Below, one piece after another: positions 12,621-23,690 of a stretch of 64,000 nt of DNA; positions within the stretch are counted from its first letter, which is position 1; every line of letters starts with the position of its first letter. A program made the position numbers and the translations under genes. This DNA comes from Isoetes taiwanensis (taxonomy: Eukaryota; Streptophyta; Lycopodiopsida; Isoetales; Isoetaceae). Location of the stretch: contig JAJEKV010000025.1 of assembly GCA_021234155.1 (NCBI GenBank), forward strand, positions 7,516,531 to 7,580,530, written 5' to 3'. The notes beneath the pieces are model-generated. The model was not told where the DNA came from. It did no database searches and was given only the letters and a program-made list of their open reading frames with translations.

Positions 12621-12665
12621 ATGGGGGATTTCCCAGGGGATATGAGCACCTTTTTCGTTGTGATG

Positions 12666-12804
12666 CCCTCAAGAGGTAATTTTGAAGTCAAAAATGAAAA
12701 TTTAATTGCATGGTTATTACTTTACTCTCTTCTCAATTTTGACACCTAACTAATGCCCAGCAACGCTGGGCACTATTCTAGTGGTCTGGGCACTATTCTA
12801 GTGG
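12666..12804 (+). mobile_element. Helitron-type 3' end
   Basis: AATGCCCAGCAACGCTGGGC forms a GC-rich hairpin (CCCAGC/GCTGGG) followed 10 bp later by CTAG and then T, the classical Helitron terminus (hairpin, then CTRR|T). The preceding 90 bp (GGTAATTTTGAAGTC to TTTGACACCTAACTAATG) is repeated at 7046-7137 immediately left of the CACTA-like element, where the hairpin is missing. The last 20 bp, TGGGCACTATTCTAGTGGT, is tandemly duplicated (12764 and 12784). No Rep/helicase gene is visible. Confidence 0.6.
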
Positions 12805-14815
12805 TTTATTAATGGCAACTACATTTCCACATCTTGGTTGCCCCTGTAGATCCTATTTTTTTTGCCCTAATAATTGCTTGCATATTGTACATGATAAAAA
12901 AACAAATGCTATTCAACCATGCTCTCAAAATCTATTTAACTACTTCACAAAATCATGTCTTCAAGCTTTTTACAAGTTGTGTGGTTTGAAAGCTAGGATG
13001 AGAGATACTTGTAGAGTTGGAATGGAAACAAAATTTAGGAAATTGCTCAACAATTCATTTTTAGTGTATTTACAAGACCAACCTTAAACATAATGACTGT
13101 TTTTAATCTCTTATCTTATCCACTTACACTTTGGAGGTTAGCTGAATGATCTCCAGCATCATTGGTGGAAACATGGGCCTTAATTAGTTCCCATTACCAG
13201 CCTCTCTTTCCTCGAAGCATATTCTTGTGAAAGAATATGGTCCTCGAAGCATATTCTTGTGTTTCTTTGATTGATCATTGATATATAGGGCATGAAGAGG
13301 TCATACTAGTCTAGGATAAAGTTCTTTGTCTTGTATTGTATTGCCTGCAGTTTGGCACTTAAAAAGGATCAAAATATAGATATTTTAGAGTGTTACAGGC
13401 TTACCTATTGCACACTAGAGCCTTTAAGTTGTTCAAGAACGTCTGATACAATTATGGACGATTCCTGTGGTTTATTCTGTGTTGAATCTAGGCTGCTTTT
13501 TTGGGGGAGATTCCTGCTGAACCAGTTCAAACATGAGAACAACTAATCAAATAACAATTTTCAGTAGAAGAGGAGACACTGGATAAGAAGGGGATTTTCC
13601 CCTACAAGTCTCTGCTTGGCAAATTTTCAGCTTGCATCCATGCAATGATGCATCTTCACTAGCTGAAACCCCGTTTGTTTTGTTAACTCTAGAAACTATC
13701 TGGACATAACAGAGTGATAAAAAGAACCATTATGAAGATCAATAATCCTTTGCAGCAACTCAATGGCATCACCAAGAATAGAAGCTCTGTCCATCTGAAA
13801 AATCCTCTACCAAAAACATCAAAAATCCTGCCAGGACAGGCAAATATTCAAAGCCTATTCTTCCAAGTTAGATGAAAAATCATGCTTAACCCTGTAAAAA
13901 GAAGCTGCAGTATGCAGCATAAAATCATAAAAAATCGGGCTAGAAACACCACTTTCAGCTTAAGAATCTAACCTTGGTGATTTTGGGGACAACAAAAGAA
14001 CCGCCATTAGGTTTCTCCCTTCTTCAACGGTCGGCGATGAGGTTCTTTGCCAGAAGGCCCTTCTAACGTGAAAACAAGCCCATGGCCTACAAACCAGAGC
14101 TGGTAGATGAAGGCGTCCCAATCTGTCAATTTGCAGCACAAAACCTTCTGATACATGCTTGATCCATCATCTGCAGAAAATGAAGCCTGTATTTTAAGAA
14201 AATCACAACGAAACCTCGAAACAAAAATGCTGCATATTTTGAATATCGCTTCTACAAAAGATTGTGGTCCCTAAGACTTACCATATGCGCAAGAAACTAA
14301 AGATCTGGAAACGAGTTCTCATGCAGACAAGCGCCAGAGCTTTTGAAGACTCTTCCAAAACAGAGTTCCTCCTAGACATGGCCGCTGCACCTTCTGTTTT
14401 ATCACAACAGACTAACTCTATCTGCGCAACTGCTTATAATCAGAAAGAAGTTTCCAAAATAGTGCATTCAAGAAGAAGATTCATTCACAACAGAGCATTC
14501 CCGGAGAACAATTCCTCAAAAAACAGTGATTAACATACAATATTAACCAGCGCCTTCCAAGATACAAGATATTGCTGCAAAAACAGGCCCCGTTGCTCGC
14601 ATGTCTCATTCTGAATCATGTTTTGGGCTCATAAATCCATCGCCCAATCGTCGGAACATTTTGAATTGAACTTACATTCAGAATCTGAGCTCCAGAGCTG
14701 AAGAACGTATTGGGCTCAAGACAAAACCCTAAAAAACCTGGAAGCATAATAGGGGCAAAAAAAAACCTTTACATGGAATGGCCCAAAACAGAACCTTCCA
14801 TAATCGGCATAAAAC
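12805..14815. other. Intergenic DNA upstream of the PEBP-like gene
   Basis: No gene recognised. Open frames at 12812-13087 (91 codons), 13331-13546 (71 codons) and 14264-14533 (89 codons) have no identifiable domain. TCCTCGAAGCATATTCTTGT is repeated at 13211 and 13242. The last few hundred bases before 14818 are AT-rich and probably hold the promoter of the downstream gene. Confidence 0.5.
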
Positions 14816-14817
14816 TG

Positions 14818-14828
14818 GCTATAAAAGT
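14818..14828 (+). promoter_or_regulatory. TATA box of the PEBP-like gene
   Basis: CTATAAAAG lies about 55 bp before the start codon. A transcription start roughly 30 bp downstream would give a very short 5' leader of about 25-30 nt. Confidence 0.55.
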
Positions 14829-14876
14829 TGATGTAATAGAATGTTGTTTGTAGAGAAGTAGCCTAGCAAAGCAATA

Positions 14877-15821
14877 ATGAAGATGCTTGTAGCCTTATGC
14901 TTGACGATGATGACGACAATGATGGTTTTGCAAGCAGGAGCACATCCAGTTTCCTTGAAATTAAGGTTTCCATATACTCACAATGAGGTGGTAAAAGATA
15001 TGGAGTTTGTTCCTCTCGCCGAAATTGCTCATCCTCCAATCATTACGATCGATTGGGGTAAGGATAATACCTCAACCCCAACAACACAAACGCCCATAGT
15101 TAACTCAACATCCCCAGCTCTAGCTCCAGCTCCAGCTCCAGCACCGGCACGAGAATCGTTTGTAGCTTCAGCACTAGAATCATTTGTAACTTGGGAAGTA
15201 CCTTCTAATAACTTCTACTCATTGATTGCCATTGATAGAAATGCCATCTCCATCACCAATGCTCAACCTCATCCTCCTCACCACCCCATACCTCATCCTC
15301 ATTCTCAACCCAAACCTTTTTCTCATCCTCATACTTACCCCAAACATCCCAAATCTCAACCCCGTCCCCTTGCTCATCCTCGTCCTCATCCTCACCCCAA
15401 ACATTCCAAATCTCATCCTCATCCTCATCCTCCTCCTCCTCATCCCAAATCTCATCCCCATCCTCGTCCTCATCCCCATCCTCATCCTCTTGTGCCGCCC
15501 AGGCATCAACCTCATCATTTCGAGCACAAAGATATCTATGTGCATTATTGGATTGTAGACATTCCTGAAGGAGCGAATGATGTTTCTTCTGGAAAGGTTT
15601 ATTATTCTTATCAAAAACCTGGTCCCTATACTGGTGATAATGGCAATCATAAAATTGAATTTCACTTGGTGAAGCAACTGCAACCAGGATTCCTTCACTT
15701 TCCTAAATATCAATCACGACATCTACCAGAAACTATAACCTCATCCCGCTACCCCTTAGATTGGAGTAATGATGTTGCCAATACTAGTTTCGTTTGTTCT
15801 TCTAGGAGGATTTTCCACTGA
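14877..15821 (+). CDS. Secreted PEBP-like protein with His/Pro-rich insertion
   Basis: A 314-residue single-exon protein. Residues 1-22 are a signal peptide (hydrophobic LVALCL...MMVLQAGA), so it is probably secreted to the cell wall. Residues 81-92 are an Ala-Pro repeat of the type that is hydroxylated and glycosylated in arabinogalactan proteins. The rest fits the PEBP fold in order: ITIDWG (56-61), VTWEVPSNNFYSLIAIDRNA (104-123) matching the strand ending in the DPDxP box, HYWIVDIP (223-230) matching the H-W-x-V block, SSGKVYYSY and GDNGNHKIEFHLVKQ (253-267) matching the GxHR strand, and NDVANTSFVCSS at the C-terminus. Between DPDxP and HW, where the family has a short loop, sit about 85 residues of His-Pro-Lys-Ser repeats (131-215). 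The DPDxP box is D-R-N-A-I, so anion binding may be lost. The start is the first ATG after the TATA box, in context AATAATGA. Family assignment is by motif order; the function is unknown. Confidence 0.75.
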   Translation: MKMLVALCLTMMTTMMVLQAGAHPVSLKLRFPYTHNEVVKDMEFVPLAEIAHPPIITIDWGKDNTSTPTTQTPIVNSTSPALAPAPAPAPARESFVASALESFVTWEVPSNNFYSLIAIDRNAISITNAQPHPPHHPIPHPHSQPKPFSHPHTYPKHPKSQPRPLAHPRPHPHPKHSKSHPHPHPPPPHPKSHPHPRPHPHPHPLVPPRHQPHHFEHKDIYVHYWIVDIPEGANDVSSGKVYYSYQKPGPYTGDNGNHKIEFHLVKQLQPGFLHFPKYQSRHLPETITSSRYPLDWSNDVANTSFVCSSRRIFH

Positions 15822-17456
15822 AGGCATTGTGTAAATGTCTTTAGGTTTTTTGTATAGGAATTTATATATATTGAAGACTTTTTTTTGTGTCTTAATCTTT
15901 TGAATAAGTTGCATATGGTATTATGATAATTTGCTTTTTCTAGTTGATATTTTTCTTCAGAAATTTATCGCGCCACCGCGACCATTCCTCTCGTTCCAAA
16001 AATAAGGGGTTGAAACACTATTAACATGCAATGTCTGATAATGCAATGCCTATGTGAAATCAACAGGAAGTAAGGCCCCTAAAGACTAGCTTCCAAGACA
16101 TTTAATGTTGATTCATGAAAAAACAATCGTTGGGGGTCACTATGTAGTAGAGAGTTGAAGTTAATATGCATCATAAAGTAGACATCAATAAATGGGCCTT
16201 GGAATATTTGTTGGTTGCCTGATGAAGTTGTAAATTATTAACACTCATTGATTTGTCAAGTTCAGAATGAAGTGAAAGTTGGCTTTGGTGTTATTAAAAC
16301 CTAAGAAAGTTAACCCATATTAGTGATTAAATTTATTCTTCTATAGCCTTCTAATCAAAGACTCCACTACTTTGATTTTTGACGCGTTTCACATTTAATA
16401 TCTCTTATGTAAGGGTGAATACATTGCTTATAATTTTTGTCAATGCCTGTGATCAATAACCTTAAATTTTTACGAGAAGCATGGATCAACTCATGGAGAC
16501 AAAAGAGGGTAAAAATCTCCTAATAAATGGCCTCAAGATAAGCAATTCATTGGAAAGCTTTACTATCACTCATATCTAATCGAGTATCAATTTTTGTTTG
16601 ATAATATTTGTTTGATAAATATTTATTTGAGAAGCCCTCCTGCGACCGTGGTATAGGACAATGGTTCTTCCCCTAAAATTTTAAAATTTTAGGGGAAGAA
16701 TGCGGCATTTATGATATATAATATATGCATTTATGGCGAGGCTACGGTGGCTATGGCCCTATTTCTTTCTTGCCTTGCAGGAATCGCCTGTATGAGAACT
16801 TGGAATCTATGTAGACTCCGTAGCTTCTAATCGTGAGCGGCCAATTTGTATCGAGACTTGGAATCTCCCATACTACGTATGATTTCTTCTTCGCAAACAA
16901 TCCCTCGGTTCCTTGAGCAAAGCAAAAATATTCCCAAGCATGGCGACCCGTGACCGGGCAAGGCAAGTTTTTCATACGCCATCCTCCTCCGGCCAACTCA
17001 CAAATGAAATCTTAACTTTGCAATCAATCTAAATATTTTCATAGATTGATGAATTGGGCATCCCGAATCCCATTTCTTAGCTCTAATCTTGAAAGCTTCA
17101 GATGGGTTGTGGCCATCGTAGGAACATGCCTGAGATGCACGGGGGGTTTTGATGCTTCAGATGTGCACCCGAGGCTTAACTCTTACGGGCTCTTGGTTTT
17201 CCTTGAAATTTAAGCGATCCAGGGCCTGCCCTGGGAAATATGTAGTGTTTGATGGTAAGAAAGGGCAAGATTTTTAGTGTGCATGCAGAATCTGGACTTG
17301 ATCATAGAGGTTTAAGATTTTTGATAATACGCCCAACCACGGTGGCGCCCTACGGCTATGTCGTTCCATCAATACCCATAGAGAGTCGGCTCTATATTGA
17401 CATCATCTATATTTGACATGCTGGTATAGGTGCTGGACGAACCCTAAAAAATTTGG
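15822..17456. other. 3' flank of the PEBP-like gene and intergenic DNA
   Basis: AT-rich sequence with AATAAG-type polyadenylation-like signals at about 15903 follows the stop codon. No further gene is recognised. It includes a perfect 36-bp palindrome at 16665-16700. The minus frame at 16751-16996 has no identifiable domain. Confidence 0.5.
16665..16700. repeat. Perfect 36-bp palindrome
   Basis: TTCTTCCCCTAAAATTTT is followed immediately by its exact reverse complement with no spacer. AAAATTTTAAAATTTT forms the centre. Confidence 0.97.
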
Positions 17457-17607
17457 CAGGTGCACTATTGGATTGTAGACATTCCTGAAAGAGAAAATGA
17501 TGTTTCTTCTGGAAAGGTTTATTATTCTTATCAAAAACCTGGTCCTTATATTGGTGATAATGGCAATCATAAAATTGAATTTCACTTGGTGAAGCAACTG
17601 CAACCAC
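17457..17607 (+). pseudogene. Duplicated segment of the PEBP-like gene
   Basis: About 148 bp match 15541-15688 with six or so substitutions. The segment covers HYWIVDIP through VKQLQP, i.e. the HW strand and the GxHK strand. Amino-acid changes are G-A to R-E after DIPE and T to I before GDNG; the others are silent. The match begins straight after TTTGGCAG, a good 3' splice site, and ends after GCAACCA, beyond which the two loci are unrelated. The frame runs on for about 30 unrelated codons. It lacks signal peptide, His/Pro region and C-terminus, so it is a fragment unless used as an exon. Confidence 0.85.
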
Positions 17608-17807
17608 CCATTGACATTGCAGTTGCAGTCGACTGCATAGCACCACCCAACACTGTGTGGGCTTCATGGAATGTCCTCATTTTTTCTACTTCATGAGCAT
17701 CGAACACCAAGAAATGCAACTCCAATCACCATCTCACCACCTATCAACCGACCAAATCTTAGCTCCATCCACTAAATAATAAACAAAGCAAACTTTCTCG
17801 ACATGAC

Positions 17808-18795
17808 TTGGGGAGGTTTCCAATTAAGAAAACAGGGGAGGTTTCCACGGAAAGGTGGGGAGGTTTTCATAAAAAGTAAAAAATAAGCCCTTCGTGCACC
17901 TCGATCCTCGTGCGTCTTAATGAAGAGGCGTCATCCCGGTGGTTGCGAAAATTAATTACAGTATGATTCCATGAGTGATTTAAGAGTCGGGATTTTCTTT
18001 AGTACATGTATCGAGTTCCAAATTAAACATAACAGAGCTCCAAATAGAGTTTTATGCTATCAATCTCTTATTTTAATGGTGCGGTCCTAGTAATCTAAAT
18101 AAAAAAATGAAGATAAGCAATTATGTATGGCTGTCGCTTCCAGAAATTGGCATATCATTTAATAAGAAACTTTTAGGTTGTGAACTGGGCGGCGGCAAAC
18201 CGCCAAATCGGCAGCAAACAAATAGAACTTTTGACCTGTGTGGATAAAAAAAAAAAAAACCTGGAAACTAAAAAAAGTTCTTGACTTGCGAATTTGTTTA
18301 TTGGTTTGGAAATGAAAAAGGCTATGATGGTTGAATCCACATGCAAGACCTGACCATTCGTCTTGAGAATGGCCACTTTAAAAAGACTCAGCAAATTCCC
18401 TTCGAAAAAGCATCGAAGTCGATTCCCTTCTTCCTGTAATTCATCTGGTATATGGTGCTCTCCTATCGCCCAAATCTGCCAACAAACCATGACCAAATCT
18501 GCCAAGAAACTGTGATCCTCTCACAGATCCTCAAAAAACTCACTCTGCTTCAGGAATTGCCTGTTTGGCTGGAAAACGAAACAGAACCAAACTGGAAAGA
18601 AGACATACGAAAAAGATGGAATTAGATCCGACCGTAGACATTAAATTTGGGTTCATTATGAATACATGCTGTCATATATCAAAAAATATCAAAAGCTAAT
18701 AATATACTTTTAGGATCATGGAAACCTCCCCAAGTTAGCACCACTGAAACCTCCCCAGGTTAGCAGGCATGGAAACCTCCCCAGGTTGTTAATGG
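17808..18795. mobile_element. Foldback-like element with inverted triple-motif ends
   Basis: Three GGGGAGGTTTyC motifs at 17813-17873 face three GAAACCTCCCC motifs at 18721-18783. The ends are inverted copies (ACTTGGGGAGGTTTCC versus AACCTGGGGAGGTTTCC). The 850-bp interior has a 110-codon minus frame (18173-18505) without a recognisable domain. There is no transposase, and target duplications are not evident. Confidence 0.5.
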
Positions 18796-19658
18796 GGGTA
18801 CAGTATAAGATCATTCATGATGATAGCATGTGGTTGCCAAGCTTGAAATCCAAATGGAGATCTTCTTGCTGTTAAAACTCCGTTGTCATTTGAATTTGCA
18901 TTTGTTTGAAGTTGAATTTCTTGCAAACATCTTTAGCTTGTTGAGATGCCATGAGGCTGGACTTTACCAGCCTAGAGCATTTTGTAGTTTATGAAGATTT
19001 TATACAAAATTATTTTCCTATCCTCTGATACTCGATCGTTTCCACACGTTTTGGGAAAATAATCTGAATAAGTTTGCATCAGGGTTTTTTAAGACATCTT
19101 ATGATCAGAAGTGGAATGTAATGCATCATTGTATTTTCATATTGTGATTGAAGTCGAAGTATAATTTAAGTTCTATGAGCTTAACTATTATGAGCTTAAC
19201 TAATAGTCTGTTTTTATTGATGTGCAAAGACTAGGGATCTACAACTTATGGTCAATTTTGTGACTTCAGAGTATAAATCTCATCTATTGCAACCTATTGT
19301 TGATGACCCCATGAATAGATATCCTCAAATGGCAATAGTAATTGTCGCCCTTAATGTCCTTAATGTATTTTCTGGTTATATCTATGGCGTCATTATCTGG
19401 AATGGGGTAGGCAAGTATTGTCCATGTCCCAACATGTTAATGATTTAGCTTTTACTTTTGGTCCAACAATTTTGTTTGATAACATGTTGTCCTTTTACTT
19501 TTGATCCAGCAGTTATATTTTATAACATGTTGTCCTTTCTGATGAATTGTTTCAAAAATAAGTTAGGGCACCCATATACTATCAAGCCTCCATATGGACT
19601 TGGACCACATAATTTGCTTAGATGTTGAAGGGTCACTTGATTTCTAGAACCAAAAAAA
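18796..19658. other. Non-coding DNA before duplication A copy 2
   Basis: AT-rich, with a short + frame (19248-19448) that I cannot assign. TGTCCTTT...ACTTTTGrTCCA is repeated at about 19450-19530. No gene is recognised. Confidence 0.5.
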
Positions 19659-19745
19659 AAAAATTAGAATTTGAGTATTTTCAGCAGCATTCTCATTCTC
19701 ATCCCATAGACATGTTTTTACTATTTATTATGATTATTGCGTTGT

Positions 19746-19795
19746 ATAGAATAGAATAGGATAGAATAGAATAGAATAGAATAGAATAGAATAGA
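19746..19795. repeat. (TAGAA)n microsatellite, about 10 units
   Basis: The orthologous tract in copy 1 (6135-6158) has about five units. It is a pentanucleotide microsatellite that has changed length since the duplication. Confidence 0.95.
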
Positions 19796-22213
19796 GTATA
19801 AAAGGAATATTTAGGCATTCTAATCCCATAGACATGTTTTGACTATTTATTATGATTATTGTATTATATAAAATACCATCATACAAAAGGAATATATAAG
19901 CAATCGCTGTAAACAATGTAATCTCAATCACTGTGAAAGATGTTACTGGAAAATATGAATATGTGCTTCTAGAGTTCGGGCAATCACAAGCTGTTTATTC
20001 GGATCAGACAATCACAGACTGCTTATGCAAAGGACTTTGGGACTCAATATTTGCTGATGCGACTTCTTCTTGCCATACTCCATTAATGATTAAATCCTTC
20101 TGATCTTAAGTAGTAATGCATTGCATCTTTAAGTCCAGGTTTTATATGTGCGGAGTGGTGACACAAATCCCAATGGCCCATATAAATTTTAAAATAGAAA
20201 ATTTTAACGAATGGAAATGCTTATATTTGGTAGTGAGACTTTAAAATATCAAAACGAACAAGAAGCATTTGATCGTGATCAAAACTTCAAAACAGATAAA
20301 AAAGAGCGTTCTCTTTAGAATTCATCAGAATAGCCTGATCAATAATAAACTATTTGATATATAGACGATAACATCCTCCCCTTAAACTAAGGCAGTTTCG
20401 CATACGACTCGCATTCTCGATGACTATAAACAAGTCACAAGGCCAGTCCAAGACCTCCATTGGTAACTATCTATCAAATGCCATTCTTCCCGCATGGCTA
20501 GCTCTATGTTGCAATCTCAAGGTGCATCACATAACATGGAGTGTAAGTCTATATGCAAGACACCCCAAGACAAGGAGCACTAGTAAAAAGCAAAAGGAGA
20601 TTCACTCCAAATGTTATCTATAAAGATATCCTACTAGATGAAATTGCTTCTTAACTCATCATATACCCACCAAAAGCAAAACCCTTGATCTCTTATGAGT
20701 AGCCATGTACTACCTCTTCAATGTGTAATTTTGAAGATGTCCAAAATGAAACTTAATTGTAGAGTTATTGCGTTACTCTCTTCTTAATTCTGACACCTAA
20801 CTAATGCACAACAAAAAAGGTGCTCCTATACCCCAGAAAATACCCCCCAACAGTGCCTATATGATCCTCTTTTTCTATAGAACAATGGAGGATAAAATGA
20901 ATTTCTAGAATCGTGGTATTTGGCCACAATCCCCCTTTTCCTCATTTGTAAGACAATACCCTGTTACGCTGGTATCACAATCCCCCATTCAATAATTGTA
21001 AATTTATATCCTGTTCTCATTTATAAGATAATACCCCATTTCAAATAATACCCTCTTTCAATCATACCTTATTTGTAAGATAATACCCTAGTTCATATAA
21101 TACCACGTTTCAATAAGATACCACATTTGTCATTTTGTAAGATAATTCCATGTTTCAAATAATACCCTATTATCATTTGTAAGATAATACTCTGCTATTA
21201 TTTGTAAAATAATACTCATTATTTTCAAAAACAAATTGATAAGTGATCAGTAACAAATTGATAGATTTCTTATTATTTCAAAAACAAGAGTAACAAATAG
21301 TTCAGATTTCAAGATTATATCAGTTACAACTGCATTTATTGGCTAATAAATCTTAGCAGCCGCTTGAAGATTATCAAATATTTCCTTTTTTCTCAAAAGA
21401 GTCTAATATTCAAAAATATAATTAGATTCAGAGTAGTACTTTCATCGTTTTGTGTAAAAGGCAGCGCAAGGAACTATAATTTCCCATTCATGCTTCAAAC
21501 CATTAGTGAGAAACTTTTCTGTTGCACCCTAGCCAACTAATGCGCTAGCATATCTCTGCAATATTTCTACACTAACATATTTCTGCAATGCTGGAATGAA
21601 TCTTTTGATATTGGTATTTGATCTTTACCTATTTGGGTCCATGCCTGTTTTTAAATTTGTCATTAGCCATATTCAGATATTACGTTTCTTAAAACTATAA
21701 ATTCTAACCTATTATTCGTGGCTCCCCGCTATCATCCAGCCTTTGATCTTTGGTTGTCACGTGAAGTACAAAAGCCAAAATAATTTTCTGCTCTCCAAAA
21801 TAGATTATTGCTTGAGGGCCATACTCCCATACTCCCTTGCAGATGAGACCTTCAATTCAATATGTGAATCACTATTCTTTGGTTATGGATGAAACCAAAA
21901 CACTTTCACTTTTTGTACTTCATAGATGCCCATTTGGTTAAATACGCACCCGGGACCTTTGCTTCCATTTCATGCATCACATATTGAACATAAATCCCAA
22001 AGGTCCACATAAACTCACGCCTTCAATTGTTCAAAGCAAAACAACCCTCAAGACTTGCCGTAAGAACAAGGAGCCTAGGCATATTTGGACCGTAGTCTTC
22101 ATGCAATTACCGTCGGGGTTACTTGCCTGCAAATATATAAGCATAATATGTGAGACAATTCTAAAGATAGTACAAGAGTGTTGCAGTGATACAAGAGTGT
22201 TGCAGTGAATAAT

Positions 22214-22663
22214 TTACAAAGTTTCACCCGCGTATAGAGCAGTGACTACACAAGAAGCTCTATCCATAGACCTGTTAGCAAGCAAATGAGTGTATTTGTC
22301 GTTTATAAAATTAACTTCAAAAAATATATACCTGCATCCTCGATGCATAGAAATATAAGCTCCACAGTTACAGTTATTAGGTACGTCCAACCTCTTCCAC
22401 AGCCTGCAAATAATAGGATACAAATCATTTAGGCATCCATACATCATTCTCAACACAGGTGCAAGTGAAGCAGGCAGTGATACTTTATGGTTGGCCAGTC
22501 TATTTCTAGTACGCAGATCTCCTTGTGTTACAAATTGTGGTATGTTTACTTTCCCATCACCCATAAGCATATGGACACTGTGAAATAATTGTAAGTATTC
22601 TGTTTTTGTTAAACAGGTCAAATCGTTAATTGTTGCAAGAAAGTTACACCGTGGGGAGCACAA
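22214..22663 (-). pseudogene. Unidentified coding-like block, 149 codons (copy 2)
   Basis: Same sequence as 8524-8940 on the minus strand. It is extended at its start because the region beyond NDLTCLTKTEY differs at a cluster of CAG/CTG sites. The frame has survived intact in both copies and most differences are silent, which is weak evidence for coding constraint. No family is recognised. Confidence 0.35.
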
Positions 22664-23299
22664 GATTTTTTGCGCTTGTATTTGATTTGCATCCTACAAA
22701 ATGAAGCAAAATGCCACCCTTCCATCTTCAAAAGCATGACAAAGTAGGAAACTATACAAAGTGATTGTGACAAATAGCTAGGTAGCATACAGGAAGATTT
22801 GTCATCGTCGAGAACGGATCTAGACAAGCACCGGTTCCATCTTGTCTATTGCAACCACTATAGGTTCAGTCTTCATATTTGGGAATAGGGACCTCAAGTC
22901 ACTAATGATGAATTTCTAGTTGCTCATATATCAAGGCCTAGAATCGCCATAACATCAAGCCCTCAAATTGACCTTTTCCTTTTGCCATTTTACATGGCTT
23001 CTTAAGAAACTATCGGGTCTTGAATTTTACGTAACCAGGGAGATTAAAAATTAAGGAGTTAGTGCAAGCCGAGTTGGGTGAAAGCAATGAGTCCCTTAAG
23101 GACAATATCTTCAACTCCTTGCATATTTTAATCGCCATTGCCCGCATCAATAAGCTTATATGGGGCAATTCATCTACAGATTGAATAAGATCAAAGAAAT
23201 CGTAATAAAATATAAGGGTGGTTTTAAGGCTCTAGCGACATATCTTTGTGGCCGGATATTTGTATGGTCCGGCTCCCCATCGCCAAAATCTCCTTGAGG

Positions 23300-23690
23300 C
23301 TTTTTTTTTTTTTTTTTTTTTTTTTTGAAGAACTGTGTGATCAATATATTAAAAGAATGGTAATGTTACAAAGCAAGTGAGGAGGAAGGAGAAGCGCCCC
23401 CAAAGAGACAAATGATACTCGACACTCCACATCAAACTCACAGAAAAAAGCAGAACTCTATCATTGCACAAACCGACCATCACCATCTACAACACCCAAG
23501 AAGTCCCCGCCAAATGGCAAACTTCCGCTCTACTAATCCGGGAACACCGTAAAGCTTTGAAATAGCTTGTACCGAAGTCGAGGAATCGAGAGAGGTTCGC
23601 AAAAGGCGAATCCCCCGAAGATCCAACAACGCCGCCTTCCAAATCAGCCACACCAACCAAAGCCACGCCACGGATGCAAGGCTATTCATC
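23300..23690 (-). mobile_element. 5'-truncated LINE with poly(A) tail (copy 2)
   Basis: Counterpart of 10365-10737. The poly(T) run is longer (23301-23326). The body carries several small indels relative to copy 1, mostly near CAG/CTG or CCG. The sequence AAGGCTATTCATC follows, as in copy 1. Confidence 0.75.

Larger units (their letters stand above)
7138..12662. mobile_element. CACTA-like (CMC/EnSpm-type) non-autonomous DNA transposon, about 5.5 kb
   Basis: The left end reads CACAACAAAAAAGATGCTCC. The right end, reverse-complemented, reads CACAACGAAAAAGGTGCTCA, and the similarity continues through CCCC-rich sequence for about 45 bp. ATG flanks both ends (7135-7137 and 12663-12665), matching the 3-bp target duplication of CACTA elements. 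Inside each end is a degenerate array of AATACCCC/AAGATAATACCCT motifs in opposite orientation, as expected for CACTA subterminal repeats. The terminus is CACAA rather than the canonical CACTA. No transposase is recognisable. The interior carries nested LINE fragments, two MITEs and an unidentified coding-like block. Confidence 0.7.

Noticed and set aside
15219-15713. 164-codon Met/Arg-rich minus-strand frame and a 110-codon + frame
   Set aside because: They are shadows of the His/Pro-rich repeat of the PEBP-like gene (CAT/CCT repeats read in other frames).
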